NCBI RefSeq assembly: GCF_003367475.1
Contig: NZ_QRHA01000011.1
Location: 49,468-113,467 of the forward strand
Length of the DNA stretch: 64,000 nucleotides
Reading direction: 5' to 3'
DNA from: Alteromonas aestuariivivens
GTDB taxonomy: Bacteria; Pseudomonadota; Gammaproteobacteria; Enterobacterales; Alteromonadaceae
Shown here: piece by piece, positions 1 through 9,598 of the stretch
Position numbering within the stretch: position 1 is the first letter of the stretch
Layout of the letters: the number at the start of each line of letters is the position of its first letter
Made by a program: the position numbers and the translations under genes
Notes under the pieces: generated by a model
What the model was told of the DNA's origin: nothing
The model's input: the letters and a program-made list of their open reading frames with translations, nothing else
Databases searched by the model: none

Positions 1-103
1 GAGGGATATCGGCCTTTACCTGCGTAGGTTGAGTGGCGCAAGCAGCAAGTAAACTGGTTGCTAGAAAAAGTAAGGCAAGTTCAATGGGCTGTTTTCGAAA
101 CAT
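1..103 (-). CDS. Lipoprotein, N-terminal part only
   Basis: The reading frame begins with ATG at 103 on the minus strand and runs off the left edge. The 34 visible residues form a lipoprotein signal peptide: MFRKQ, a hydrophobic stretch, then LLAAC with the lipidated cysteine, followed by ATQPTQ. The product is therefore probably anchored in the inner or outer membrane. It is divergent from the polysaccharide operon that follows, so a role in polysaccharide export or assembly is possible, but too little is visible to assign a family. Confidence 0.7.
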   Translation of the reverse strand, partial: MFRKQPIELALLFLATSLLAACATQPTQVKADIP

Positions 104-162
104 TAATGCGAGATGTCCATATAGCAAATCGGCGCCTAGCATAACATAATCTTCGAAAATTA

Positions 163-187
163 CATGATTTACAGATGATAAATCATG
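163..187. promoter_or_regulatory. Perfect 9-bp inverted repeat, possible operator
   Basis: CATGATTTA and TAAATCATG are separated by 7 bases, in the roughly 360-base gap between the divergent lipoprotein and wecA. The symmetry fits a dimeric regulator site controlling one or both genes. There is no T-tract, so a terminator is unlikely. The rest of the gap shows no gene. Function is inferred. Confidence 0.35.
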
Positions 188-467
188 GCCATGTAAATGA
201 TTGGTGAAAAATTGAGTGTTTGGTCAGGATTCTTCGCAAACTCAGGGGATTTTTAGTTGTTGAGGGTAGTCAGTGTCGGTTTAGTTTACTATTATAGGCC
301 CTGGTTTCAGACCTTGCATTTAGCCAGGTGGGAGCTCGCCTACTCTGTCAGGTTAGGAAAATGGAAGTTGTAGCATTAATGGATTGGTTAAGTTTGTTTC
401 GTTATATCACGGCAGAATTGCAGCGGCAGCGAATAGAATCGCCAGGTATCAAGGGAATTTGTTCAGC

Positions 468-1538
468 ATGTTAGATTATTTGCAATTCGTACCGTTATTC
501 ACGGCATTTTTTGTCGCGTTAATTCTTCTGGTCGTAATGACCCCTCTTGCACATCAGTTTGGTTGGGTTGATCAACCCGGTATTCGCAAACATCACGTCG
601 GTATGGTGCCTCTAACCGGAGGGGTGGCAATTTTCATGGCTGTGTTGGTGGCCAGCGTTGTCACCGATGTGTGGATGAAAAACAACCCTCTGTTTTTTAC
701 AGCTTCCGCATTCATTGTACTGCTGGGAATGATGGACGACCGCTTTGATCTCAGTGCTAAAGGTCGTTTGATGTGCCAGTTTGGCGTGGCATCAATCATG
801 GCCTGGAGTGCACAGAATTATATTACCTCCCTTGGAAATCTGCTCGGTAGCGGTGAAATATTGCTTGGGTTGAGTGGTTATTTTTTCACTATTGTTTGTG
901 TTGTGGGTGTGATCAATGCGTTCAATATGATTGATGGTATTGACGGTCTGGCAGGAGGAATGAGTTTAATTATACTGCTCACCGTCGTCGGATTTTTAGT
1001 GGCCTCAGGTAACGGTGGCGCTATTATGGAACCATTAATCATTGTCGCCGCAATTGTTCCGTTTCTGGCTTTTAATTTGAGCTGGAAGGGGTTTAAGGGC
1101 AATAAAATATTTATGGGTGACGCCGGCAGTATGTTTGTTGGGCTGACCATTGTCTGGTTGCTGGTTGACCACACGCAAAGCGATAATGCTGCGTTTCGTC
1201 CTATTACAGCCGTATGGCTTATCGGTTTGCCCTTGATGGATATGGCCGCCATTATGTATCGTCGTGCTCGCAAAGGGCAGTCAGTATTGCAGCCGGACCG
1301 CAAACACCTGCACAACATATTTATGCGTGCGGGCTTAACTTCACGGCAGGCATTGATTGCCATTCTTGTGATAGGTGCCTGTTATTGTATGGTCGGTATC
1401 ATGGGCGAAGTATACAGAATACCTGAGTCGGTCATGTTTTGGTCGTTTCTTGCTCTGCTGTTTTTTTACAGTTACATCATCCAAAACATTTGGACTGTTA
1501 TACGTAAAGTAAAACGTTATACCCGAAATAGGGCATAG
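468..1538 (+). CDS. wecA: WecA-type undecaprenyl-phosphate N-acetylhexosamine 1-phosphate transferase
   Basis: This polytopic inner-membrane enzyme transfers a sugar-1-phosphate, typically GlcNAc-1-P, from its UDP form to undecaprenyl phosphate, starting O-antigen or exopolysaccharide repeat units. The family motifs are visible: a DDRFD metal-site motif, NAFNMIDGIDGL, FMGDAGSMF and the cytoplasmic RKHLHN histidine loop, embedded in about ten hydrophobic helices. The ATG at 468 gives 356 aa, near the usual ~367. A longer frame from TTG at 384 adds 28 polar residues that do not resemble the family, so the ATG is preferred; AAGGGA lies upstream. It heads the polysaccharide cluster. The exact sugar is not determinable. 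Confidence 0.88.
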   Translation: MLDYLQFVPLFTAFFVALILLVVMTPLAHQFGWVDQPGIRKHHVGMVPLTGGVAIFMAVLVASVVTDVWMKNNPLFFTASAFIVLLGMMDDRFDLSAKGRLMCQFGVASIMAWSAQNYITSLGNLLGSGEILLGLSGYFFTIVCVVGVINAFNMIDGIDGLAGGMSLIILLTVVGFLVASGNGGAIMEPLIIVAAIVPFLAFNLSWKGFKGNKIFMGDAGSMFVGLTIVWLLVDHTQSDNAAFRPITAVWLIGLPLMDMAAIMYRRARKGQSVLQPDRKHLHNIFMRAGLTSRQALIAILVIGACYCMVGIMGEVYRIPESVMFWSFLALLFFYSYIIQNIWTVIRKVKRYTRNRA

Positions 1539-1636
1539 CTCTATCGCCTGCACTGGAATTGTGCAGGCAACCAGTTCAAAAGTCTGATATCTTGCCTGGC
1601 TAGCTAACAAACTCAATTAAAAACACGGCGGGGCCT

Positions 1637-2524
1637 TTGTCTGTAACCTATTCCATTATTAAAAAAGACCTTCCTTTCCACCAGGTGGATGTGGTGGTTG
1701 CCATGGCTGTTTACCGTGAAGACAATCCCGGTTGGGTGGAGCAGGCGATAGCCAGCATTATTGGGCAGACGTATACCGAATTCGCTTTGATAATCGTTAT
1801 AGACGGAGAAATTGGGGCTAGCCTTTATGAAACTATTCAGTCGTTTGCTGAGAGTGATAATCGGCTCGTTTTACTGAAGAATCATAAAAATTTTGGCCTG
1901 GCTCAATCCATGAATCATGCAATTGAGTGGGGATTCACGCTGTCTCCCAGGTATTTTGTTCGTATGGATGCAGACGATGTGGCGACACTAAATCGTCTTG
2001 CGAGACAAATTGGCTATCTGGAACATCACAAAAACATTGCAATCCTGGGATCATCGCTGACAGAAATTGATGAAAACGGCAAAAAGGTCGGTGCCCGGGT
2101 CATGCCTGCATCTCATTTACAGATTGTGCGTATGCTTCCACGTCGGTGCTCCATGAACCATCCTACAGTGACAATTCGCTACGATGTCTTTCACGATGGA
2201 TTTCGCTATGATTCCAGTCTGCGAAATACACAGGATTATTTTCTTTGGATTGAACTGGCGCAGAATGGCTACTTGTTTCGAAATCTAAAGGATAAACTTC
2301 TCAAGTTTCGACGGGTTAATGATTTTTATAAGAGGCGGGGACTGGGAAAGTCTTTTAATGAATTTAAAGCCAGGATGTTTGCCATGAAGAGCCTGAGGAA
2401 ATATTCTGCCTGGAATTTAGGCTACGCCTGTGGCGTGCTGGTTTTACGTTTGATGCCGGCTCAAATGGTAAAGCTGGCTTATAAATTGGATCGGCTATTG
2501 CTGGAAAAGTACGTAAAACATTGA
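1637..2524 (+). CDS. Family 2 glycosyltransferase
   Basis: A GT-A fold transferase of about 295 aa. The nucleotide-binding N-terminus reads VVVAMAVYRED, followed by a long SIIGQTY segment and the RMDADDV metal-binding DxD motif near residue 117. The C-terminus is basic and amphipathic, as in peripheral membrane enzymes. The start is TTG at 1637 and the SD is weak; an internal ATG at residue 23 would cut into the first strand. It overlaps the next gene by four bases, so the two are translationally coupled. Inferred role: adding one sugar to the lipid-linked unit begun by WecA. Donor and acceptor are unknown. Confidence 0.82.
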   Translation: MSVTYSIIKKDLPFHQVDVVVAMAVYREDNPGWVEQAIASIIGQTYTEFALIIVIDGEIGASLYETIQSFAESDNRLVLLKNHKNFGLAQSMNHAIEWGFTLSPRYFVRMDADDVATLNRLARQIGYLEHHKNIAILGSSLTEIDENGKKVGARVMPASHLQIVRMLPRRCSMNHPTVTIRYDVFHDGFRYDSSLRNTQDYFLWIELAQNGYLFRNLKDKLLKFRRVNDFYKRRGLGKSFNEFKARMFAMKSLRKYSAWNLGYACGVLVLRLMPAQMVKLAYKLDRLLLEKYVKH

Positions 2525-3381
2525 AAGTTGGAACAGTCGTCATTCTGTATCATCCGGATCGCACTCACTTAGACAGAATGATCACACAAATAAACGCGGT
2601 CAACTGGGCTGTGGTGTTGGTGGACAACTCCCCCGTGCCACAAGATTTTTCTGCCAGCCCATCGGTTCACTATATTCATTGTTCGGAAAATATTGGCATT
2701 GCAGCTGCGCAGAATCTGGGCTTACACAAATTAGTTGGACTCGGCTTGGAATACGGTTTGTTGTTGGATCAGGACAGCCAACTGTCAGCGGAGATGCTTA
2801 GTGGTTTGGCGCGGAATTTTCTTCAGGCAGAAAAGCTGTTTGATAAAGTCGCTGTGATTGGCCCCCGTATCGTGTGCGAGTACAACGGTAAGCCCGTGCA
2901 TGCGCGTGTTCAACGCAGGATTGATACCAGGGGGAATCTTATCTCTGTCAGTCAAATCATTGCGTCAGGTATGCTTTTTAAGCTCAAAACCTTTTTACAG
3001 ATTGGTGAGAAGGAAGAGGCGTTATTTATTGATGGTGTAGACCATGAATGGTGCTGGCGGGCAAGAAAAGCGGGATATCACGTTATTCAGTGCCAGGATG
3101 TACCCATGTTGCATCGACAGGGCGATGCCCGGCATCGTTACCTGGGAATAACTTTCAAACGCGGAGCGCCAATCAGACTGTATTATCAGGTACGTAATGT
3201 GCTTATACTTTCACGGCGTAGCTACGTTCCTCTTTATTGGAAGCTACGTCATTTGAGCGCATTACCCCTGCGTTGGATGGTGAATCGCTGTTTTTTTCCT
3301 GATGGTAAGCAACGGGGCGATTTTTTCCGGCGAGGGTTGATTGACGGTTTGACGGACAAGCGCGGTAAATTAAAGGTTTAG
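2521..3381 (+). CDS. Family 2 glycosyltransferase, rhamnosyltransferase-like
   Basis: This 286-aa protein has the layout of RfbF/RfbN-type rhamnosyltransferases: VGTVVILYHPD at the start, VLVDNSP, NIGIAAAQNLGL, then LLLDQDSQL carrying the DxD-like metal site, and later DGVDHEWCWRARKAGY. Its TTG start lies inside the stop of the preceding glycosyltransferase (TTGA overlap), indicating coupling. It probably adds a deoxyhexose or similar sugar to the growing oligosaccharide on the cytoplasmic face. Rhamnose specificity is suggested only by family resemblance; no dTDP-rhamnose genes are in the window. Confidence 0.8.
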   Translation: MKVGTVVILYHPDRTHLDRMITQINAVNWAVVLVDNSPVPQDFSASPSVHYIHCSENIGIAAAQNLGLHKLVGLGLEYGLLLDQDSQLSAEMLSGLARNFLQAEKLFDKVAVIGPRIVCEYNGKPVHARVQRRIDTRGNLISVSQIIASGMLFKLKTFLQIGEKEEALFIDGVDHEWCWRARKAGYHVIQCQDVPMLHRQGDARHRYLGITFKRGAPIRLYYQVRNVLILSRRSYVPLYWKLRHLSALPLRWMVNRCFFPDGKQRGDFFRRGLIDGLTDKRGKLKV

Positions 3382-3449
3382 GGCATTACAGATTTGTCGG
3401 AATCTCTTAGTCAACATTTATCAAGGCTGCTAAATAGAAAGGAAATCGT

Positions 3450-4790
3450 GTGAAAATCACAGTTTTTGGCATTGGTTATGTAGGATTGGTTCAGGCTGCT
3501 GTGCTCGCAGAGGTCGGGCATGATGTGATGTGTATAGATGTTGACGAATCAAAAGTCAGCAATCTTAAGAGCGGTATTATTCCAATTTATGAACCAGGTT
3601 TAACGCCTTTGGTTCAGCAAAATTATGCCTCTGGTCGCCTGCAGTTTACTACTGATGCCAAAGCCGGCGTTGAACACGGTGAATTGTTGTTTATCGCAGT
3701 GGGCACTCCACCTGATGAGGATGGCTCGGCGGATTTAAAATACGTCCTCGCTGTAGCTGAGACCGTCGCCACTCATATGCAAAGTCACAAAATTGTGATC
3801 AATAAATCAACCGTTCCGGTTGGGACCGCAGACAAAGTAAAAGCCAAATTATCGGCAACTTTGACCCAACTGGGCAAGACTGATACCTTCGACGTTGTTT
3901 CGAACCCGGAATTTCTCAAGGAGGGCGCAGCAGTGAACGACTGCATGCGTCCGGACCGAATCATTCTTGGTACAGACAATCCTAAAGCAGAAAGCAAACT
4001 TCGTGAGTTGTACGCACCGTTTAATCGAAATCATGATAAAGTCATTGCGATGGACATCCGCAGTGCGGAACTGACTAAATACGCAGCAAACTGTATGCTG
4101 GCGACCAAAATCAGCTTTATGAACGAGATTGCCAACCTGGCTGAACTGTTCGGCGCTGATGTGGAAAATGTTCGACGTGGGATTGGTTCAGATCCCCGTA
4201 TTGGCTATCAGTTTATTTATCCGGGGTGCGGCTACGGCGGCTCCTGTTTCCCTAAAGATGTGCAGGCGCTTATCCGCAGTGCAGATGGCGTGGGCTACGC
4301 AGCACGGGTTCTGGAAGCGGTAGAGGCGGTGAACTATGCCCAGAAGGAAAAATTGTTCGAATACATCATGCGTCATTTTGACGGTGATATACGAGGAAAA
4401 ACCGTTGCGTTGTGGGGTTTGTCGTTTAAACCCAATACTGATGATATGAGAGAAGCCCCCAGTCGTGTATTGTTGGAAAAGCTGTGGGTGGCTGGCGTTA
4501 CAGTTCAGGCGTATGACCCCGAAGCCATGGAGGAAACCCAGCGGATTTATGGCAGCAGGGATGATCTGAAATTAATGGGGACCAAAGAGTCTGCGCTGGC
4601 TGGCGCAGATTTTCTGGTCATCTGTACCGAGTGGCAGGCGTTCAGGGCGCCGGATTTTGAACTTATCAAGCAGTCGCTCAGTGAACCGGTGGTGTTTGAT
4701 GGTAGAAATCTGTACGAGCCGCAACGTATGTTGGAATATGGATTGCATTATTACGCAATAGGACGTGGTTTATCAGTACAAGGACAATAA
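3450..4790 (+). CDS. ugd: UDP-glucose 6-dehydrogenase
   Basis: It oxidises UDP-glucose to UDP-glucuronate with two NAD+, supplying acidic sugar for capsule or exopolysaccharide. The Rossmann motif [20 protein letters not shown] opens the protein; [20 protein letters not shown] and the catalytic-cysteine motif [12 protein letters not shown] follow, then the C-terminal UDP-binding domain with [14 protein letters not shown]. At 446 aa it is the longer TuaD-like type rather than the ~388-aa E. coli form. GTG start with AAAGGAAA upstream. galU follows five bases after its stop, so substrate supply and use are linked. Confidence 0.95.
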   Translation: MKITVFGIGYVGLVQAAVLAEVGHDVMCIDVDESKVSNLKSGIIPIYEPGLTPLVQQNYASGRLQFTTDAKAGVEHGELLFIAVGTPPDEDGSADLKYVLAVAETVATHMQSHKIVINKSTVPVGTADKVKAKLSATLTQLGKTDTFDVVSNPEFLKEGAAVNDCMRPDRIILGTDNPKAESKLRELYAPFNRNHDKVIAMDIRSAELTKYAANCMLATKISFMNEIANLAELFGADVENVRRGIGSDPRIGYQFIYPGCGYGGSCFPKDVQALIRSADGVGYAARVLEAVEAVNYAQKEKLFEYIMRHFDGDIRGKTVALWGLSFKPNTDDMREAPSRVLLEKLWVAGVTVQAYDPEAMEETQRIYGSRDDLKLMGTKESALAGADFLVICTEWQAFRAPDFELIKQSLSEPVVFDGRNLYEPQRMLEYGLHYYAIGRGLSVQGQ

Positions 4791-4794
4791 AGCT

Positions 4795-5688
4795 ATGAGT
4801 CAGGTGAAAAAAGCGGTTATCCCGGTAGCGGGACTAGGTACCAGAATGTTGCCCGCAACCAAAGCAATTCCCAAGGAAATGCTTCCGGTAGTGGACAAGC
4901 CGTTAATTCAGTATGTGGTTAACGAATGTGTAGCTGCGGGGGTGAAAGAGATTATTCTGGTTACCCACGCCAGTAAAAACAGTATTGAGAACCACTTTGA
5001 TACTTCTTTCGAGTTGGAAGCAACGCTGGAAAAGCGGGTTAAGCGTCAGCTATTGGAAGAAGTGCAGTCAATTTGCCCTAAAGACGTAACCATAATGCAG
5101 GTACGTCAGGGCCACGCAAATGGATTGGGTCATGCCGTATTGTGCGCCCGCCCGTTGATTGGCGATGCTCCTTTTGCCGTTGTATTACCAGACGTAATCA
5201 TCGACGATGTGGCCAGTAATCCGAAGAAAGACAACCTTGCGGATATGGTGGCAAAATTTAACACCAGCCGGGTCAGTCAGGTGATGGTGGAACAGGTTCC
5301 TGAAGAGGACATTACCAAGTTTGGTATCGTTGATCTGGAAGGGGCAAAGATCCAGCCAGGTCAGTCAGCAAAAATATATCAGATGGTCGAGAAACCCGAT
5401 TTAGATGAAGCGCCGTCGGATCTCGCCGTTGTTGGTCGTTACGTGCTTTCTGAAAAAATATGGGATCTGCTTGAGTTTACGCCCCCCGGTGCAGGTGGAG
5501 AAGTCCAGTTGACAGACGCTATCGATGCTCTGATGAAACTGGAACAGGTAGACGCCTACTATATGAAGGGCAAAAGCCATGACTGCGGCAGTAAACTTGG
5601 CTATATGATGGCCAATGTTGAGTTTGCTTTGCGGCATCCCGAACTGGGCGAAGAGTTTAAGCAGTATCTTGCTTCGTTAAACGGGTAA
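4795..5688 (+). CDS. galU: UTP-glucose-1-phosphate uridylyltransferase
   Basis: GalU makes UDP-glucose from UTP and glucose-1-phosphate in the cytoplasm, feeding the UDP-glucose dehydrogenase encoded just upstream. The signature [20 protein letters not shown] spans residues ~12-31, with VEKP and the GVVGRY-type sugar-binding segments later. The ATG at 4795 gives 297 aa, close to the usual ~302, and sits behind AAGGA; a longer in-frame start at 4765 lies inside ugd and is rejected. It ends the polysaccharide operon and is followed by a strong terminator. Confidence 0.96.
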   Translation: MSQVKKAVIPVAGLGTRMLPATKAIPKEMLPVVDKPLIQYVVNECVAAGVKEIILVTHASKNSIENHFDTSFELEATLEKRVKRQLLEEVQSICPKDVTIMQVRQGHANGLGHAVLCARPLIGDAPFAVVLPDVIIDDVASNPKKDNLADMVAKFNTSRVSQVMVEQVPEEDITKFGIVDLEGAKIQPGQSAKIYQMVEKPDLDEAPSDLAVVGRYVLSEKIWDLLEFTPPGAGGEVQLTDAIDALMKLEQVDAYYMKGKSHDCGSKLGYMMANVEFALRHPELGEEFKQYLASLNG

Positions 5689-5704
5689 CAACGTTCTTTG
5701 ATTT

Positions 5705-5730
5705 AAGGCTCCGAATAGGAGCCTTTATTC
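5705..5730. terminator. Terminator between galU and comEA
   Basis: AAGGCTCC, loop GAATA, GGAGCCTT, then TTATTCT. An eight-base-pair perfect stem lies 17 bases after the galU stop, ending the polysaccharide operon. It also faces the end of the convergent comEA gene and may work in both directions. Confidence 0.85.
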
Positions 5731-5745
5731 TGCTGCTAGCCTGGG

Positions 5746-6063
5746 TCAGTACACGCTGACCAGTGTTTTTAGTTTTTCCAGCAGTTTGTCGCCAATCCCT
5801 TTTACTTCAGTCAGCTGTTCAACTTCAACGAACCCTCCCATTCGCGTGCGGTACTCAATGATTGCACGGGCTTTGCTTTCACCGATTCCGGGTAAAGCCA
5901 TAAGATCCTCAACGCTGGCAGTATTGAGGTTCAAGGTCATCGAACGTTGTTCGAGTAACGAGGCATCCGGAGGCATTGGAACGGTTACTTCGGTGGCTGC
6001 GCTTGCCAGATTGGAAAAGGTAGTCAGACTCGTAATGAGCAGGGGAACTATCCGTAGTTTCAT
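5746..6063 (-). CDS. comEA: ComEA-family helix-hairpin-helix protein
   Basis: A 105-aa exported protein: signal peptide ending near NLASAATEV, then a C-terminal HhH2 domain with LNLNTASVEDLMALPGIGESKARAI and VKGIGDKLLEKLK. ComEA proteins bind double-stranded DNA in the periplasm during transformation and ratchet it inwards. This is the short single-domain Gram-negative type (VC1917-like). It stands alone between a terminator and the isocitrate dehydrogenase gene; no other competence genes are in the window, so a role in DNA uptake is inferred from family only. Confidence 0.85.
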   Translation of the reverse strand: MKLRIVPLLITSLTTFSNLASAATEVTVPMPPDASLLEQRSMTLNLNTASVEDLMALPGIGESKARAIIEYRTRMGGFVEVEQLTEVKGIGDKLLEKLKTLVSVY

Positions 6064-6197
6064 GTTGATTCCTCATGTGGTTGTTAAGCGTACATTGCGT
6101 ACGGTTACAGTTTAGGAAATTGACGCGGTGGCTAAACTCAACCGGGAGATCAGTTTTTGGACAGTTTTTTGGGGCACAGTGTGTGCCCCAGAGAGGT

Positions 6198-7205
6198 TTA
6201 GAGACGTTCCAGTACCGCTTGCGTGAATTCGGTAGTTCCGTGTTCGCCACCGAGATCGCGGGTTGTACGATCACCGCTTTCGATAACATCTTTGAGAGCG
6301 CTGCGCACCTTTTCTGCTTTGTCTGCCATTTTCAGGTATTCAAGCATTTGTATGGCGGCAAGAATGACTGAGGTTGGATTTGCGAGGTTCTTGCCGGCAA
6401 TATCAGGTGCAGAACCATGTACGGCTTCAAAAATTGCACAATCCTCGCCAATGTTGGCACCCGGTGCCATACCCAGCCCACCAACCAGACCCGCGCATAG
6501 GTCGGAAATGATGTCACCAAACAGGTTGGTGGTAACAATCACATCGAACTGATGCGGGTTCATAACCAGCTGCATACATGTGTTGTCAACAATCATCTCG
6601 GTTGACTCGATATCCGGATAACGCTCTCCAACTTCCCGGGCCACTTTCAGGAACAGTCCGGACGTGGACTTGAGAATGTTGGCCTTGTGTACCGCGGTAA
6701 CTTTTTTGCGGCCTTCCCGGCGCGCCAGTTCGTAAGCAAAAGTGACGATTTTCTCTGCTCCGTCGCGAGTGATTTTGCTTATTGCTTCGGCTTCAGTACC
6801 ATCTTCGGAAACCACCTGGCCCAAGCCGGAATACATGCCCTGGGTATTTTCTCGTACTGTGATGATATCGATGTCTTCGTAGCGTGCTTTAGTGCCTTTG
6901 AAGGAAATCACAGGCCGTAAGTTGGCGTAGAGTTTAAACTGTTTGCGCAGACTAACGTTAATCGATGTAAACCCTTCACCCACCGGTGTTGTTAAAGGAC
7001 CTTTCAACGCAATTTTGTTTTTTGCAATCAGATCCAGTGTTTCCTGAGGAAGCAGTTCTCCGTGCTTTTCCAGCGCGACCAGACCGGCGTCGGCAAAATC
7101 ATAGGTAAAATTACAACCTACTTTATCAAGAATTTTAAGTGTCGCATCAATGATGTCCGGGCCTATGCCGTCACCGCGAATGACAGTTATGCGTTGCTGA
7201 GTCAT
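6198..7205 (-). CDS. Isocitrate dehydrogenase, NAD-type short form
   Basis: This enzyme oxidises isocitrate to 2-oxoglutarate in the TCA cycle. The sequence belongs to the isocitrate/isopropylmalate dehydrogenase family: [10 protein letters not shown] near the N-terminus, [21 protein letters not shown] and [12 protein letters not shown] for substrate, metal and cofactor. Its 335 aa and NAD-type features resemble the eukaryotic-like IDH common in Alteromonadales rather than the ~416-aa E. coli Icd. The ATG at 7205 follows AGAGGA at eight bases; a 25-residue upstream extension is unlikely. Isopropylmalate or tartrate dehydrogenase activity is a less likely alternative. Confidence 0.85.
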   Translation of the reverse strand: MTQQRITVIRGDGIGPDIIDATLKILDKVGCNFTYDFADAGLVALEKHGELLPQETLDLIAKNKIALKGPLTTPVGEGFTSINVSLRKQFKLYANLRPVISFKGTKARYEDIDIITVRENTQGMYSGLGQVVSEDGTEAEAISKITRDGAEKIVTFAYELARREGRKKVTAVHKANILKSTSGLFLKVAREVGERYPDIESTEMIVDNTCMQLVMNPHQFDVIVTTNLFGDIISDLCAGLVGGLGMAPGANIGEDCAIFEAVHGSAPDIAGKNLANPTSVILAAIQMLEYLKMADKAEKVRSALKDVIESGDRTTRDLGGEHGTTEFTQAVLERL

Positions 7206-7421
7206 TTGGGAGGATCCTCTGAAACTTATTTTAGTTAATTCGTTAGGTGTAACTGATTGATTCATTGAACCTGAATTCAATGAAAACGCTACCCAGGCAT
7301 GAGATATGCGGAGTCAGACCAGACGGTCTCGCTGTAAAAAGCGCGTATGGCGGATAGCGATAAGGGCCTTATTTTAGCCCAATCCCGCTGAGGAGTCACA
7401 GTGAAGGTAGGGATTATGCCC

Positions 7422-9098
7422 TCAGTAAACGCTATTTCCGGAATAAATGCGGGAAATAGCGCTTAATTTGCCATCAATTTCAGGGCTGAATACCAGGTGG
7501 CTCATTGTGGCGAGCACTATCATCTCTGTTTGGTTATTCAAACCGGAAAATGACAATGCTTCCTGAACTGCAATATCGGTTTGCGGGCACTGCCCGTGTA
7601 TACCAAATAACCACTTGCGTGACCAACAAACACTTATGATCAAAATGCTGTAAGCCACGCGATATGCCTTTGGGCAGTGAGAAGGCAGCTTACCCCACTG
7701 ACTCAATATACCAATGAAGCAGTCGGACTGTTGCCATCCCCTTGCAAGCTCCACCGCCATCTGCCCTATGGTTTGGGTGTGATGCTGAAGTGCCAGTGTA
7801 TTTATATCATATGTGTTCTTGTTGCTGACTTGAATGGTCTTGCTGAGCTTGAGTGCGGGAAGGGTAAACAGCGGTGCAGTGCTGAACGTGGCGAGCAGTG
7901 ATGTGTTCTGTGGGGAAACTTTGTGAGGCGAGAGTGCCGCCAATTGAGATGCGACGCCAGCAATTATGGTTTCCAGATGAGCGCAGACCGTTCGAAGTGG
8001 GAAGTACTTTTGATGCAACCGTGTCGACAAAGCCCGCTGGATCAGCATGTCGCTAATTCTTTCCAGACCGAATGTCATGATTGCCTGTTTAATGTCGTTT
8101 ACCGCTAACTGTAATCGGTTATCCCGGGAGGCAGATGACATCAGGAAATCTGCCAACTCTGTATGTTGAATTATCTTGCTGGCGATGGTGTCTATGTTTG
8201 CGTTGTCATCCTGTAATAGACTGATGATGGTACGCAGATATATGGGCGGTGAATTGATCTTGTAAGCCCGCTTTACAGGCCAGTCTTGGCTGGGCCGTTC
8301 AAATTCGCGGTGGGCCAATTGATTTTTGTTTTGCCACTGTTTGAAACTGGCAGGGCCGAGGCACTCGATTTGCTCCCGGTGTACCGATCTTATGCTATCC
8401 ATATTGGCACTGTGCAGTTGAGCAATCCGGTAAGTTTTCTCATCTGTCTGTGACACCACTAGCCAACGGGTACTGTCAGCTTTAACTGTCATTCCGACCA
8501 TGCTGCCAAGCGGGTAAGCTATGAGATGCGCCAGTGACTTTTGAAAGCGGACGGGCAGGATTGTAATGAGCTCAAAAAGATTTTGGTCAGGAGAGCCAGA
8601 GAGCATCACCAGACTTATGAGTATCCAACGTTGACTGTCAGACAGACGGGGGGGCCCAAGCGCTTTAACAGGAGTGGGATGAGCAATCAGACGACGCAAC
8701 TGTACTACTTCATGCCACAGAGCAGTTTCCTGCTTGTGTAGCTGACCAACAGGCGTTCCGGAGGATGTCTCCGAGTGATAATTCTGCGCGTAAGAAAAGG
8801 CCAGTGCGCTCACAAGTGTGCAAAGGTAGCGTTCATTAAACTGAAGTCGCTGACCAAACAGGGTTAACAATAATAAGTGGTTGAACACCTTCTGAACTGA
8901 CGCTGCCGGCGGTACCGAATTTAATACCGCTACTGCTTCATCAGGGTGGTGAATCCCAAAGCTCAGGAGTGAGCTAGCCAAATGACGACAAAGCGGCACT
9001 GTGGGTTGCGATGTTTCGGTTACGTCATCAGGCCTGCCCGAGCCTACAAGTAATTGTTTGGTTAACCCAAAGCAGGTCGGGTAGTCAGAACGCTTCAA
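7422..9098 (-). CDS. HDOD-domain protein, signalling or regulatory
   Basis: A 558-aa soluble protein. Residues ~275-370 look like an HDOD domain, a degenerate HD phosphohydrolase fold: INSPPIYLRTIISLLQDDNA, SKIIQHTELADFLMSSAS, then DIKQAIMTFGLERISDMLI. The N-terminal ~270 residues and the C-terminal third are not recognisable. HDOD proteins usually act as scaffolds in signalling, motility or c-di-GMP circuits. No EAL or GGDEF domain is fused. It begins ten bases after the DUF3192 gene upstream on the same strand, so the two are likely co-transcribed. Specific function unknown. Confidence 0.65.
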   Translation of the reverse strand: MKRSDYPTCFGLTKQLLVGSGRPDDVTETSQPTVPLCRHLASSLLSFGIHHPDEAVAVLNSVPPAASVQKVFNHLLLLTLFGQRLQFNERYLCTLVSALAFSYAQNYHSETSSGTPVGQLHKQETALWHEVVQLRRLIAHPTPVKALGPPRLSDSQRWILISLVMLSGSPDQNLFELITILPVRFQKSLAHLIAYPLGSMVGMTVKADSTRWLVVSQTDEKTYRIAQLHSANMDSIRSVHREQIECLGPASFKQWQNKNQLAHREFERPSQDWPVKRAYKINSPPIYLRTIISLLQDDNANIDTIASKIIQHTELADFLMSSASRDNRLQLAVNDIKQAIMTFGLERISDMLIQRALSTRLHQKYFPLRTVCAHLETIIAGVASQLAALSPHKVSPQNTSLLATFSTAPLFTLPALKLSKTIQVSNKNTYDINTLALQHHTQTIGQMAVELARGWQQSDCFIGILSQWGKLPSHCPKAYRVAYSILIISVCWSRKWLFGIHGQCPQTDIAVQEALSFSGLNNQTEMIVLATMSHLVFSPEIDGKLSAISRIYSGNSVY

Positions 9099-9107
9099 TC
9101 AGCGGCC

Positions 9108-9482
9108 CTAACTCTGAAGGTAGCTTTGATACGCTCCTTCGCCCCAGGCGATAAGATGATCATTCTCGAATAACAGGGGCGTGCACTCATCCAGAGTGGT
9201 TAACCCATCTGCCCGGACGTGCTGCGTACGGTAAAACATTACCTGAACGGTGTTACCGCCATGGATCTTAGCTTCAGTGATGTCAGGTGAGCCCAACAAT
9301 GCAAGTACTTCTTCCCGGGTGCTCCCCAGTCTGAGCTTGGTTATCTGAACTTTGTTGTATTCTTCCCGATCCTGCCAGTCCATATTCTCAGGTTTATCCG
9401 GGTAAAAGGATATAACCATGAACACGAACAAGCCGTACACTGCCAGGCCGAGCAGAATAAGCCGAATGACCTTACTATTCAT
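9108..9482 (-). CDS. DUF3192 family membrane-anchored protein
   Basis: A 124-aa protein with an N-terminal membrane helix (residues ~6-27), then a periplasmic domain with the DUF3192 pattern: ITKLRLGSTREEVLALLG, VMFYRTQ, and ADGLTTLDECTPLLFENDHLIAWGE. The fold resembles small SmpA/BamE-like domains; biochemical function is unknown. A paralogue lies at 14841-15203 with the same core (YYRTQ, DGITTKDECTPLVF), as a lipoprotein rather than a helix-anchored form. This gene is upstream of, and probably co-transcribed with, the HDOD gene. Confidence 0.75.
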   Translation of the reverse strand: MNSKVIRLILLGLAVYGLFVFMVISFYPDKPENMDWQDREEYNKVQITKLRLGSTREEVLALLGSPDITEAKIHGGNTVQVMFYRTQHVRADGLTTLDECTPLLFENDHLIAWGEGAYQSYLQS

Positions 9483-9598
9483 CCTTCTTCACTTTTTGCT
9501 GCTGATTAGCGCCAGTCTACCTTAAAAAATATCTGCTTAGGAATGAGAAATGTAACCAGTTGCATCCATATTGCGACAATCTGCCAATGTATCTGTCT

